This document shows positions 36,464-47,945 of a DNA stretch of 64,000 bases, piece after piece. A model generated the notes under the pieces. It did not search any database and was not told the origin of the DNA. It saw only the letters and a list, made by a program, of their open reading frames with translations. This stretch comes from Flaccisagitta enflata. Its lineage: Eukaryota > Chaetognatha > Sagittoidea > Aphragmophora. The position numbers and the translations under genes were made by a program. The stretch is from the NCBI GenBank assembly GCA_965153355.1, contig OZ231127.1, positions 94,116,001 to 94,180,000 of the forward strand. Reading direction: 5' to 3'. Position 1 is the stretch's first letter. Every line of letters starts with the position of its first letter.

Positions 36464-36731
36464 GGGCGCGTTTCTACTGAAGATGAAAAACGTGTTTGTT
36501 CCTGTGAAACGTGATCACAGCGTGAAAACATTTTCAAGAATTTCAACTGTCCCACGAGGGAGTGAGCGAAGTGAGTGAGCGAGCCTGTGAATGGAGCGAG
36601 CGAGCGAAGCGAGCGGAGCGCTGCGGAGCGAGTGAGCGGAGTGAGCGGAGTGAGCAGTGCGAGCGAACAAACGTAGCGAGCGACCGAGTGACCCATTTAA
36701 AACGTAATCGTCTTTGACTAGAAACGCCCCC
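36464..36731. mobile_element. PIF/Harbinger-like MITE
   Basis: GGGCGCGTTTCTACTGA and CTAGAAACGCCCCC ends, flanked by TAA (36461-36463, 36732-36734). Nearly the same length and layout as the 28.5 kb copy. Confidence 0.8.
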
Positions 36732-36734
36732 TAA

Positions 36735-37771
36735 GAAGAAGTAAAAGTCGGTGCAGGACAGAATCACTCGCACGAGGGGCCGCAGGTGTGTTGAAGATAC
36801 TCATTGGTAAAATCTAGGATAAAAGGGCAATATGGAAAGGCGCCGCAGATGCCGCAGGTGTAGTAACTTGTAAAGCGACCACTCATCGGTCAAAACTAGG
36901 ATGTGTGGGCAAAAATGAATACCACTATTGTTTTTTGTTTGTTTTTTTTTCTAAGTGAACGCACACCTAACAGACTAATATTAAAACCAACGATTTGGTT
37001 TCCACAGAATAGAATGTTAACATACACATATGTAATTAACTAATGTGCATAAAACACATGATCTCTCTATGCATTTACGACAACGCTCATACGAAAGGTT
37101 TTTTCCCTTCTTTTGGTTGTCCCTAATTTCACGGGGCTCGACCTTCGCTTTGACTTTTTCCCTTTTCCCTTTGAGTCCGTTCCTTTCATTTCTTTCCTTC
37201 CTTATTTTCTCATCTTTTTTCCCTTTGGTCTCCTTCGACCTCTGAACCTTTTGATTTCTCTCCTGCTGTCGCTCTGATCTTTCATCTCTTTCTTCCATTT
37301 CATTCTTTCCTTTCTTTCCTCCAGCTCTTGCCTCCTTTTCTTTATTCTTTTTCTTTCTTCCATTTCTTTCTCAAATTCCTCCCTTTCAGTCCTTTCTTCC
37401 AATTTATTTCCTCCATCCATTTTATATCCCTTTTCTATTTCATTCTTTCACTTCTTTCTCCCATCTTTTTTTCATATGTTGTTTTCTTTTTCTTTCTTCT
37501 TTTTCTTTCTCCAATTCCCTTCTTTCATATCTTTCTTCCTCCCATTTCTTTCTTTCATTTTTCTTAAAGATTTCTTTTCTTTTCTTTTTTTCTTCTATTT
37601 CTTTTTATTTGCCTTCCCCCAGTTTTTTGTTCCTTTCTTTCTTCCATTATTTTCATTTCATTCTTCCATTTCATTTTTCCATTTCATTTTGCCATTTCAT
37701 TAATCTATTTTTTTTTTTCATTTCTTTCTTTATTTCTTTCTTCTGTTTTTTCACCCATTATATTCCTTTTT
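36735..37771. other. No gene recognised; pyrimidine-rich half
   Basis: 36770-36900 carries two diverged copies of a GCCGCAGGTGTGTTG-like segment. 37100-37760 is T/C-rich with TTTCTTTCTTCCATTTC units. No coding signal. Confidence 0.4.
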
Positions 37772-37922
37772 AGTTGCGGACTAGCGACTCTATAAGAGGC
37801 TTTGTCCGTCCGTTGGTTGGTCAGTCGGTCCGTGGTGATCGAATTGAGACAGTGCGAAAACGCGCATTTCCGCCCCTGCCCACCCGTCCGCGACTAGTAT
37901 TGGCCGTGTATCCGTCCTTGTT
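37772..37922 (+). mobile_element. Helentron-like (GTCY)n element
   Basis: AGTTGCGGACTAGCGACTCT, TATAAGAGGCTTTGTCCG, GTCY tract, CCCGTCCGCGACT, CCGTGTATCCGTCCTTG. It lies only about 25 bp from the next element. Confidence 0.65.
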
Positions 37923-37945
37923 TTGTTCCGTCCGTTGCTTTTTTT

Positions 37946-39391
37946 AGTCGCGTGCACGCGACTCTACAACCCGCTCCGTCGGTCCGTCCGTCGGTCGGTC
38001 GGTCCGTAACACTTAGCTTTTTTACGTCGTTTTTTGTCATTTTGGGTCGTCTGGAGTTATTTTGAATCATTTTTTTGGTGTTTTTGAGAATTTTTGGTTG
38101 TTTTTGGTCATTTTTGATCATTTTTGATCATTTTTGGTCATTTTTTTCATTTTGGTCATTTTGGCCATTTTGGTCATTTTGGTCATTTTTGATCATTTAT
38201 GATCATTTTTGGTCTTTTTCGGTCATTTTTGGTCATTTTTGGTCATTTTTGGTCATTTTTGGTCATTTTTGGTCATTTTTGGTCATTTTGGTCATTTTTG
38301 GTCATTTGTGGTCATTTTGATCATTTTGAGCATTTTGGTCATTTTCGGTCATTTTCGGTCATTTTCGGTCATTTTGGTCATTTTTGGTCATTTTGGTCAT
38401 TTCTGGTCTTTTTTGGTCATTTTTGGTCATATTTGGTCATTTTGGTCATTTTTGGTCATTTTTGGTCATTTTGGTCACTTTGCATTTTTGCATTTTTGCA
38501 TTGTATAGGTGTTGGCTGGTTTAAATCAGCTGGGTTAAATTGGCTGGTTTAAGTCTGCTGGTTTAAGTCAGCTGGTTTCAGTTGACTGGTTTAAATTGGC
38601 TGGTTTAAGTCAGCTGGTTTAAGTCAGCTGGTTTTAGTCTGCTGGTTTAAGTCGGATGGTTTAAGTCTGCTGGTTTAAGTCTGCTGGTTTAAGTCGACTG
38701 GTTCAAGTCTGCTGGTTTGAGTCTGCTGGTTTAAGTCTGCTGGTTTAGGTCTGCTGGTTTAAGTCTGTCAGTTTAAGTCTGCTGGTTTAAGTCTGCTGGT
38801 TTTAAGTCTGCTGGTTTAAGTCTGCTGGTTTAAGTCTGCTGGTTTAGGTCTGCTAGTTTAGGTCTGCTGGTTTAAGTCTGCTGGTTTAAGTCTGCTGGTT
38901 TAAGTCTGCTGGTTTAAGTCTGGTTTAAGTCTGGTTTAAGTCTTGTTTAAGTCTGCTATAAGTCTGGTTTAAGTCTGGTATAAGTCTGGTTTAAGTCTGG
39001 TTTGAGTCTGGTTTGAGTCTGGTTTTAGTCTGGTTTAAGGCTGGTTTGAGTCTGGCTTGAGTCTGGTTTACGTCTGGTTTAAGTCTGGTTTAAGTCTAGT
39101 TAAAGTCTGGTTTAAGTCTGGTTTAGGTCTGGTTTAGGTCTGGTTTATGTCTGGTTTATGTCTGATTTAGGTCTGGTTTAGGTCTGGTTTAGGTCTAGTT
39201 TTGGTCTGGTTTAATTCTGGTTTGAGTCTGGTTTGAGTCTGGTTTGAGTCTGGTTTGAGTCTGGTTTGAGTCTGGTTTGAGTCTGGTTTGGGTCTGGTTT
39301 AAGTCTGATTCTCGATAAAAAGATATAATTAGGAGTCAGGCCAGTTCAGTTATTATTGTCCTGCACGCGACTTATAGGTGTTGGCCTTGTT
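37946..39391 (+). mobile_element. Giant Helentron-like element with internal minisatellites
   Basis: Left palindrome AGTCGCGTGCACGCGACT and a GTCY tract, then a 10-bp array (GGTCATTTTT) at 38100-38480. An array of 11-14 bp units (GGTTTAAGTCTGCT, then GGTTTAAGTCT) runs from 38515 to 39310, with tail TGCACGCGACTTATAGGTG, TTGGCCTTGTT. At 1.45 kb it is 8-10 times the usual length. Confidence 0.65.
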
Positions 39392-39409
39392 CTTTTTGTT
39401 TCCAGCTTT

Positions 39410-39712
39410 TTTGTCCCTGCGTCCATTCTTTCATTCATTTACTTGTTCATTCATCCATTCATTTACTTGTTCATTCATACATCCATTCATTCTTTCATTC
39501 CTAATAGACGGTTCATCCAGGACAATGAAGGATAAACATTGAATGAATGAATGAATGAATGAATGAATGAATGAATGAATGAATGAATGAATGAATGAAT
39601 GAATGAATGAATGAATGAATGAATGAATAAATTAATGAATGAATGAATGAATGAATGAATAAATGAATGAATGACTCAATGAATGAATGAATCAATGAAT
39701 GATTGAATGAAT
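39410..39712. repeat. (ATTC)n and (AATG)n tracts
   Basis: TTCATTCA units at 39425-39500, then about 170 bp of AATG at 39540-39712: opposite strands of the same 4-mer around a 40-bp centre. Confidence 0.9.
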
Positions 39713-39783
39713 GGCCAAGAATTCACCAGAGGGTAAAGAAAAGAAGACAATTAAAAAGAATAAACTTCAACGTTCAATAATTT

Positions 39784-40770
39784 CTTATCTTTTGGGCAGT
39801 CGCCCCAAAGGGGACAAAATCCTGTAGAACACAGGAAGACTTTGGTTTGTCCTTACGTTCATCTGTTCCTTTTGGGCATTCATTCATTCATTCAATCATT
39901 TATCTTTGAAAGCGTTCATAAACAGAAAAAATTCATTCTAAACAATAATTCATATGTTCTTAGTCAGCGGGGCGCACGTTTTACCCTATGGCCGTATGGG
40001 CGCGTTTCTAGTAACAAAGTCAGACACAGACAATCGTTTTTCACGGGCCACTCGGTCGCTCGCTACCTTCGTTCACTCACACTGCTCACTCTGCTCACTC
40101 GCTCCTCAGCGCCACACTCGCTTCGCTCGCTCGCTATATTCACAAGCTCACTCGCTCACTTCGCTCACCCCCCCGTGGTGAAGTGAATGCGATCAACGGT
40201 AAAAGTCGCTTTTTTTTTGGCCGTCACTAGAACCGAATTGGAAGAGCCTATTTCTCACTCGCTACTTACCTTTTGTTATCTTTTGGGCAGTCGCCCCAAA
40301 GGGGACGAAATCCTGTAGAACACAGGAAGACTTTCGTTTGTCCTTACGTTCATCCGTTCCTTTTGGGCATTCATTCATTCATTCAATCATTTATCTTTGA
40401 AAGCGTTCATAAACAGAAAAAAATTCATTCTAAACAATAATTCATATGTTCTTAGTCAGCGGGGCGCACGTTTTACCCTATGGGCGCGTTTCTAGTAACA
40501 CAGTCAGACACAGACAATCGTTTTCACGGGCCACTCGGTCGCTCGCTACCTTCGTTCACTCATACCGCTCACTCTGCTCACTTGCTCCACAGCGCCGCAC
40601 TCACTTCGCTCGCTCGCTATGTTCATAAGCTCGCTCGCTCACTTCGCTCACCCCCTCGTGCTGAAGTGAATGCGATCAACGGTAAAAATCACGTTCTTTT
40701 TTGGCCGTCACTAGAACAGAATCGGAATCGTCATTACGTTCAGAGCCTATTTCTCACTCGCTACTTACCT
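39784..40770. repeat. 491-bp tandem duplication carrying a PIF/Harbinger-like MITE
   Basis: Unit 1 starts TTTTGGGCAGTCGCCCC at 39790 and unit 2 at 40281. Each holds a GGGCAG-element fragment, (ATTC)3-4, a shared middle (GAAAGCGTTCATAAACAGAA) and a MITE beginning GGGCGCGTTTCTAGTAACA with GCTCACTC minisatellite. They differ by small indels, including 10 bp in unit 1 near 39990. Confidence 0.8.
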
Positions 40771-41119
40771 TTGACAACCTACCTTAAGACAAAGCGATTT
40801 CTCACCGCGCTCACCGTTCACGCTCGCTCCTCTCGATATGTTCACGGGCTCACGCACTCACACTCGATATTCATGTCACGCTTGCGCTTGCGACCTTAAT
40901 TCGAAATGATAAGAAATTAGTGCACAACTGGAATTCTATCTTTTTTTCAGTAAGATTCAAATGTCAATTCAAATATCAATATGGATTGTAATAAACAAAA
41001 AAAGATCAAACCTAAAGTCGGCCAGTGTTAACAGATTTTGAATTGAATTACGATCCACCCTGGAAATTTAACAGTCACGTTTCAATGTGGAATGTTTCGG
41101 TGGATAGTCCTATGCATGT
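40771..41119. other. No gene recognised
   Basis: 40800-40890 continues GCTCAC/TCACGC-type decay of the neighbouring MITE. The rest is AT-rich and featureless. Confidence 0.35.
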
Positions 41120-42340
41120 GAAGTGAAAGTGTTTACCGGTCGTGAAATGACAAGATATGATGTAGCTCTAAATGATTGTATTAGAAAAATATTTTCTTTT
41201 CATCGTTGGGAGAGTACCAGTAATGGCGGCTGTCGCCGTGAGGAAAAAAGTCGTAAGCACTGGTCACTTTTCACCATGCTTTTGTCTTCAGTCACCGAAT
41301 TTTTTATTTTTTTGTTAGATCAAATCAAAAGCAATTATATGTATTTATCGCACTGAAAATCAGAGAAAAGTAGAACTGAGCCAAATGAGCTAGATGAGCT
41401 AAAGTATTCAAAATTATTCAACCAGACAACCAGCTTTCCTCACTGATATGCTTTCTTGTATTTGCATGCTTAAATCAAAACATTCATTTATTTATCCTAT
41501 TTTAAATCAGAAAAAAGGGCGAGCTAAATGAGCTAATGAAGAACTTAAAAACACCTCACAGGTGAGCAGCTCTGCTCACTGACATGTTTTTTATTTGCTT
41601 GCTTAAACAAGCATGAAAATGTTTATTCATTTATCGTATTTGAAATCAGAAAATAGATTGAGCTGAGCTAAATGAGCTAAAATGCTCAAAATCTACAGAG
41701 ATGAGCAGCCGTGCTCATAAACATTTTTTATGTATTTGCATGCTCAGGTAAACATAAATTCACTCCTTTATTGATCCTAAACAAAATAAAAAAAAATAAA
41801 AAAAAAATTCCATTCGAATTTTTCATAAATAAATCTTTAAAAATTCATAGCGCAAAAAATATTTGTCGTAGAGTATTCTGCTTGGCGCCAAATGAAAGAG
41901 AATTATCAAATTTACTTACCCTATCAATTTCGTTTGAGGGACCAATCAGCCGGATGAGTTCCCCAACTTTCGCATAAGAAAATGAAAACCCTGTTTCTCT
42001 CGAATATGTCAAAAAGTCGAAGACTGACTTCGACTTTTTTCCCGACAAGAGAATTACGGCGATCTTCCGGCTACAATTCTATCACAGAAATTTTTGCTAA
42101 AAGACAAACAAACTATTTTTCTCTGTTTACAGTTGACATGCAATCCAATTTTAGTCAAATTGAGATCTTTGACGCTTAATCTGTTTACGATACTTAATTT
42201 GCTCCTACTTTACCATTTTTTTTTCTCACTTACTACTTAAATGTTCTCTTTTGTTACTGTATGATGCATTGTATGTTCTGTCGCTAATTATGCTGACGAA
42301 ACCATAACATATATAAGCGTAGAAATAAATGTTAACCTAA
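41120..42340 (+). pseudogene. LINE reverse transcriptase C-terminal fragment, interrupted
   Basis: 41150-41220 reads DVALNDCIRKIFSFHRWES. The continuation RELRRSSGYNSITEIFAKR appears only at about 42045-42105, after an inserted inverted-repeat element. A 3' tail follows, with AATAAA at 42326. Upstream RT blocks are lost. Confidence 0.72.
41229..42048. mobile_element. Inverted-repeat element family X, copy 2, inserted in a LINE
   Basis: It interrupts the RT reading frame after HRWES and ends before RELRR. Ends carry GTGAGGAAAAAAGTCG and CGACTTTTTTCCCGAC plus small hairpins: GGCGGCTGTCGCC at the left, GTCGAAG-CTTCGAC at the right. Four diverged copies of the GCATGCAAATA/AGCTCA module lie inside. 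Confidence 0.65.
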
Positions 42341-42528
42341 CTATGGCGCAGACATTTAAAGACAGGTATATGACCGGGCCAATAGCCATGGAAAGATGCA
42401 ATTAAGGTTTTTTTTTTCTTGGCTAACGTCTCATAAACGCGTATTTACATGTTGACGATCTCACGACAAGGATATGGAAGTTTATTCGTAGCCGGATTCT
42501 TCCTTTCTTGCTTCTTCCTTTCCTTTTT

Positions 42529-43319
42529 AGTCGCGGACTAGCGATTCTATAAGAGGCTTCACGACCAGCCAAAACACGGAATGAGTTGAGGTAGAATGAT
42601 CGTCTCTCACTTTTATAGTTTTTGGGTCATTGTAGTGTGTGCAATAAAAATCTAAAGGAAACTAAATCACTTCTGGGGCGGCTTTTTAAATGTATGCAAA
42701 AATGTTGTAAAATTAGTACATTTTTCATCATAACTCTTCGTGGTGATGTTTTCTGGAATTTTTGACTGCAGATTTGGAATCAGCGAGTGCTTTGCGGTTT
42801 GTTTGATATGTCACACTATATAGTTTTGAAAAAGAAGTAAAAAGTTTATTTTTTCATCATATTGCTATAAAATACATTTATTTCTAATGATTTTATAAAA
42901 AAAATAAGTTTTTACTTCTTTTTCAAAAGAATATAGTGTGACATATCAAACGAACCGCAAGCCACCCACTGAGTCCAAATCTGCGGTCAAAAATACTAAA
43001 ATAAATCATCACAAAGATTTATGATGAAAAATGTACTAAATTTGTACTATTTTTGTATATATTTCAAAAAGCGCCCCTAAAATGATTTATTTCTTTTCAG
43101 ATTTGTAATATACACACCAAAAGGACTCAAAACCTATCAGAGTTGTAGACGATCATTTCAAGTCAACTCATTCCGTGCTCTGGCGGACAGTGGCTTTGTC
43201 CGTCCGTCCGTCGGTTGGTCGGTTGGTCCGTGGTGATCGAGTTGGAAAGTGTGAAAACACGTATTTCCGCCCCTGCCCACCCGTCCGCGACTGGTATTGG
43301 CCGTGTATCCGGCCTTGTT
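42529..43319 (+). mobile_element. Helentron-like element interrupted by a 632-bp element
   Basis: AGTCGCGGACTAGCGATTCT and TATAAGAGGCTT stop at 42559. GGCTTTGTCCGTCCG resumes at 43192 and the copy ends CCCGTCCGCGACT, CCGTGTATCCGGCCTTGTT. The host consensus GAGGCTTTGTCC is restored on removal. Confidence 0.75.
42560..43191. mobile_element. 632-bp foldback element with 5-bp target repeat
   Basis: Flanked by GGCTT (42555-42559, 43192-43196). Imperfect ends of about 44 bp (ACGGAATGAGTTGA and inverse). An inner long hairpin has TTTGATATGTCACACTATAT mirrored at 42931-42952, related to the 2.8 and 58.9 kb foldbacks. Confidence 0.72.
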
Positions 43320-43805
43320 TGCCGGTTTCCGCCTTTTTTTTGGCGGTTGATTCTGTCGAGTCTTTAATTCATCGAATTTCCTCTGCAGTGTGGAAAAGGC
43401 GCGGTGGGGGCTGTAATTCGTCTGCGTTGGGGCAGTAATGCTCAAAAAACATTCAATCGATTTCACGTTGTCCAAAATTTCGCATTACAGATCCTTCTTA
43501 ATACATACCTACGGACATACCCCCTTATAGTAAGTTTTCTCAAAAGATCCTCAGAACATTGTCCCAGGCTCTCGAGACCGTAATTTTTGAATTCCTCGTC
43601 GAAAATTGTGTGGAAACAGTGAAAAGGGTGATTTTTTGACAAAACCGAGATTTAAAATCACACTCGTTATCATCATTACTACCCTCAAAAGTTTTGCCGC
43701 CATTTTTTCATCGGTTTTACTGCACTGATTCTCGCTATGAAATTTTGGCTCAATGTTTGTTAATGCATGAATTGTGAGAATTGTGAGACCAACCGACATT
43801 TATTC

Positions 43806-43808
43806 AAT

Positions 43809-43864
<56 letters not shown>

Positions 43865-43935
43865 AGAAGAAGAAGAAGAAGAAGAAGAAGAAGAAGGAGA
43901 AGAAGAAGAAGAGGAAGAGAAGGAGGAGAAGAAGA

Positions 43936-44010
<75 letters not shown>
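43806..44010. repeat. (GAA)n and (GA)n microsatellites
   Basis: GAA tract at 43806-43940 then GA to 44009; Glu/Lys homopolymer frames are artefacts. Confidence 0.93.
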
Positions 44011-44012
<2 letters not shown>

Positions 44013-44110
44013 AAAGTTAGGCAGGCAGGCAAGTTGAGAGATGCTATATGTGAATGTCATAGACGAAAACGACAAGAGAAAAAATAATTAATGTATTAGT
44101 CTAGGATTTA

Positions 44111-45580
44111 AGGAAAAGGACTCGGCGTTTTTGGGGCAAAGCGTGAAAATTTGCTTACGGGGTCGGTTTTTTGTGCTGAACAAGACTAGAAGGGGTACAC
44201 GTCTGATTTTTTAGTGTACCCCTTTCAAAAACGCGTTTTTTTGCCCAAAAAACACTTTGAAATGGCGCTGACGCCAAACCAATTGGCGGATGACTATAAA
44301 ATTTTAGGTGAAGAAAAATATACCTTTTTTCTACTTGCATGCAAAATTTCAGCAAAATCGCTTCAGTAGAAGCGAAGATATTGCCGTTTAAAGTTTAGGC
44401 CTATTTTCAAAAAAAGGGCTATGTTTCAATTTTGGGGTAAAATTGTGTTTTTTTGAGCTGGAAGTCTGAAATTGATTTCACTTGCGTATATTACCCTAAT
44501 TTACTCTTAAAACCAAAAAATTTGAAAAAATCCCATGTTTTTTCCATTTTATGGCCAAAAAAACACAAAATTGGGTCTCAAAATTTTGGCCTGATTTTCA
44601 AAAAGGGCTAGTGCAAGGGAAATATTAAAATCATTGGCGCCCACTCGGGGAATCTATTGTCATAAAGTGTACCAACTTATTCCCAAACTTTCAGAGGGGT
44701 ACATTAACCCAAAAGACAAAAATTTCAAAGTTCACAGCAAAATATCAAAATCAGCATTTTTTTACCCTTTTTGATATATGAAAATCAAATGTTTGATTAG
44801 TAAGCTGAAATTTGGCTCAGATATGCCCCTTACATATTGGGACTTGCATGCAAGATTTTAGGCAAATTGGTTGTAGCGTTTGGCCGTAGCGTTACCAAAT
44901 GTCCCTGGGAGTCTAAAAATGCGAAATTTTGGGTCGTTTTTTTTTAATTCTTTGAAATTAAATTTTGTCCTTTTGGGTTAATGTACCCCTCTGAAAGTTT
45001 GGGAATAAGTTGGTACACTTTATGACAATAGATTCCCTTAGTGGGCGTCAATGATTTTCATATTTTCCTTGCACTAGCCCTTTCTGAAAATCAGGCCTAA
45101 ATTTTGAAGGTTGATTTTTTGTTTTTTTGGCCCAAAAAATGAAAAGAACATGGATTTTTTTCAATTTTTTTTTTGTTTAAAGGGTAAATGAGGGTAAAAT
45201 AAATGAGTGAAACCAATTTCAGACTTCAGCTCAAAAAAACACAAATTTACCCCAAAATTGAAACATAGTCCTTTTTTTGAAAATAGGCCTAGACTTTAAA
45301 CAGCAATATCTTCGCATCTAGGGAACCGATTTTGCTGAAATTTTGCATGCAAGTAGAAAAAAGGCATATTTTTCTTCACTTAAAATTTTATAGTCATCGG
45401 TTGATGCGTTTGGCGTCAGCGCCTCTTCAAAGTGTTTTTTTGAAGAAAAAACGCGTTTTTGAATGGGGTACACTAAAAAATCAGACGTGTACCCCATCTA
45501 GTCTTATTCAGCACAAAAAACTGACCCTGTATGCAAATTTTCACGCTTTGCCCCAAAAACGCCGAGTTCTTTTCTTTTAT
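44111..45580. mobile_element. 1.47-kb foldback element
   Basis: GGACTCGGCGTTTTTGGGGC at 44119 is mirrored at 45553-45575. Arms match far inward (AATCAGACGTGTACCCC, TTTGAAAATAGGCC, TGGGAATAAGTTGGTACACT, centre near 44850). Arms are about 700 bp and diverged. Similar short frames on the two arms (44355-44155 minus, 45332-45613 plus) just reflect the symmetry. Confidence 0.82.
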
Positions 45581-45626
45581 TCCTTTAAGAGACGGGACTA
45601 TATGGAACTATGAGAAAATGAGAAAA

Positions 45627-45673
<47 letters not shown>

Positions 45674-46319
45674 AATCATTACCAAATAAATTTCTTTTTG
45701 CATTTACTTAATTTGCATATTTGAGGCATATCTTTAAAAGCGAGCTGACGCTAGCTGACGCTACTGCTCGTATTGAGCTTTTGCACACGCGTAGATATAT
45801 ATCAGGGCTAGTTAGATCTCGCTGTGCGGCTTAATGCAAGCACAGGAAGTTGGCCGAACTAAGGTTTTAATATTTCATGAATTAAATAAAATATTAAGAG
45901 AATGAGGTAAAGTTCTCAAATTCAGCTTGAATCATTGTCACAGAATCTTGTATGAGATTCCAGAGAAAAAAGTCGATATTTCAAATTATTAATTGCGTAT
46001 GATGTGGCTAAACGTGACTTTCTTCAATGATATTTTTTTGCTTTTTCTCACTTTTTAGTTAATATATTTGTAATAAACAATTTATGTATAACACAAAAAT
46101 AACGTCGTATCTATAGTCATATAAAAGGCGAGCGTCTCACAATTCTAGATATGTTTTTTATTTTAGATTATCACTGTATTAAACTTTTCAAATAAAAAAA
46201 AGGCATAACTATTGATCCAATGACAGCAAACATTATTCCAGCGGACATTCCGCTCTTCTGCAAAAACTTACTTATAGAGTCACTTAGCCAGCGACTAATA
46301 ACATTGCAAACAAACGCCA
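45581..46319. other. No gene recognised; 3' flank of the minus-strand gene
   Basis: (TC)n at 45630-45672, a small GCTGACGCTAGCTGACGC repeat at 45745, otherwise AT-rich. Confidence 0.4.
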
Positions 46320-46526
46320 TTATAATTGCAAAATGTGTTTAGTACTAACGAGACATTGGATGCGTCCGTATTTCGTGTCCATGCAGTATTTCATGGCATA
46401 ATCCTTTACGGTTTGATCCGGGATTTGATCGGGATCTGCGTTGTTCTCCAGTTCCCGCAACATCTTTGCCTTCTGAGCCCGCGAAAAGTGTGCGCGTTCC
46501 ACCTCAGGGCCAAGCGGCTCTCGTCT
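46320..46526 (-). CDS. Exon H, possible last exon
   Basis: Acceptor TTTGTTTGACAG, frame in phase with G: EPLGPEVERAHFSRAQKAKM, then NNADPDQIPDQTVKDYAMKY and stop TAA at 46322-46320. A donor TCTC/GTTAGT at 46350 could instead end the exon earlier. A 320-bp MITE lies just upstream in the intron. Confidence 0.5.
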   Translation of the reverse strand, partial: RREPLGPEVERAHFSRAQKAKMLRELENNADPDQIPDQTVKDYAMKYCMDTKYGRIQCLVSTKHILQL

Positions 46527-46566
46527 CTGTCAAACAAAATGCTAATTGCATTGTCCCAGTGACAAT

Positions 46567-46886
46567 TTGGGTGTGCCACGATATTACTTTGGATTTGTAT
46601 GGGCCGTGTAGTGGCGAAACCAAACAAGATCTGAATAGCGGAAAATATTGTAAGGAGCGCATCTTGAGAAAAAAAGGCAAATGCAACACGTGTTGCATTT
46701 GCAACACATGGTACGTGTTGCAAATCCATCAGGTGTTGCAAATGCAACACATTTTGTCAAAAAACGACTTTCCTCAAAAAGCGCAACTTAAATTTGAAAG
46801 GTTTTCTTCTGTAGAGTTCTTGTTTTGAGTTGCCATGGAAGGTAGAAAATCTAAAAAGAACCAAAGTAATATCAAGGCACACCCAA
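46567..46886. mobile_element. 320-bp inverted-repeat element
   Basis: TTGGGTGTGCCACGATATTA and CTTTGG at the left are mirrored at the right end (two mismatches). The interior contains GTGTTGCAAATGCAACAC-type palindromes at 46683-46752. Target repeat not clear. Confidence 0.7.
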
Positions 46887-46993
46887 GGTGTCGCTGAAAC
46901 AATGGTGATTGACAATTTCAAGGTTCTCTGGTGAAATTTTGGTTGACTGGGTAAACCGCGCGCAATAAAAAGGACGGACTGATCAATTCTTAC

Positions 46994-47152
46994 TATTTCT
47001 CTTTTGGCTCTTTTGGCTCTTTTGGCTCTTGTGGCTTTTCTGCGACTTTGTGGGAATTTTGGCTTCGTGGGAATTTTGGCTTTTGGCTCTTGTGGCTTTT
47101 CTGAGACTTCATGGGAATCCTCGATGTCGTTGGAATTCGCGATGTGGTCAGT
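46994..47152 (-). CDS. Exon G, basic Lys/Pro-rich
   Basis: Acceptor TTATTTGCCAG, donor ATA/GTAAGAAT; 53 codons, phase 0-0. It encodes TDHIANSNDIEDSHEVSEK, a PQEPKAKIPTKPKFP stretch and repeated RAKRAKRAKR. The underlying DNA repeats TTTTGGCTC and GGGAATTTTGGCTT in tandem. Confidence 0.5.
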
Positions 47153-47261
47153 CTGGCAAATAAATATAAGAGAGAAACAAAAAAATTAGCATGAATAAGT
47201 GATCCTATTACCTTGTGACTTCATAATCTAATAGAAAAACACATACACAAAGCCACGTTCA

Positions 47262-47492
<231 letters not shown>

Positions 47493-47689
47493 GGGGAAAT
47501 CTCGTTACTCAGATTTTTCTAAGTCGCATTACTTAGAATTTTGCACTTTTCTCATAACTCAGATTCTATGTTATGAGAATTTGAATTTTTTGTTATTTCT
47601 CATAACTCAGATTGTCTGTCTTTCTATCTTTTTCTCAAAACTCAGATTTTTCTCTAAATTCAGTGTTTTTGTTGCTCTTTTTGTATCTC

Positions 47690-47725
<36 letters not shown>

Positions 47726-47759
47726 TTTTTTTTTTTTGAAGCACCAAGATGTAAAAAGT

Positions 47760-47945
47760 ATTTTTATGTTGCAAGCTACACAACTTTATACCCCGCTTTG
47801 TCCGTCCAATGGTTCGTTGGTTGGTTGATTGGTCGGTTGGTTGGTCAGATGGTCAGTCAATTGGTCAGTCGGTTGGTCGGTCATAAAAGATTGTCAGTAT
47901 CTGTTGAACTCCTTTTTGTTTTTATATAGGGCCCATGATTGAGAT
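47760..47945 (+). mobile_element. Helentron-like element, decayed
   Basis: GTTGCAAGCTACACAACTTT is a mutated left hairpin, followed by CCCGCTTTGTCCGTCC and a (GGTTGGTC)n tract to 47882. Tail lost. A second decayed, reversed (GACC)n fragment lies at 48420-48490. Confidence 0.45.

Noticed and set aside
37946-39391. Regularly spaced repeats that might suggest a CRISPR array
   Set aside because: Units are 10-14 bp, directly adjacent without unique spacers, and lie inside a eukaryotic transposon.
44155-45613. Two similar 66-93 codon frames (MLKFCMQVEKR...) as a duplicated small gene
   Set aside because: They are mirror images on the arms of a foldback element and share symmetry, not evidence of coding.
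46406-46750. 114-codon minus frame overlapping exon H
   Set aside because: Its upstream half is MITE sequence; the alternative frame of exon H has better composition and splice phase.
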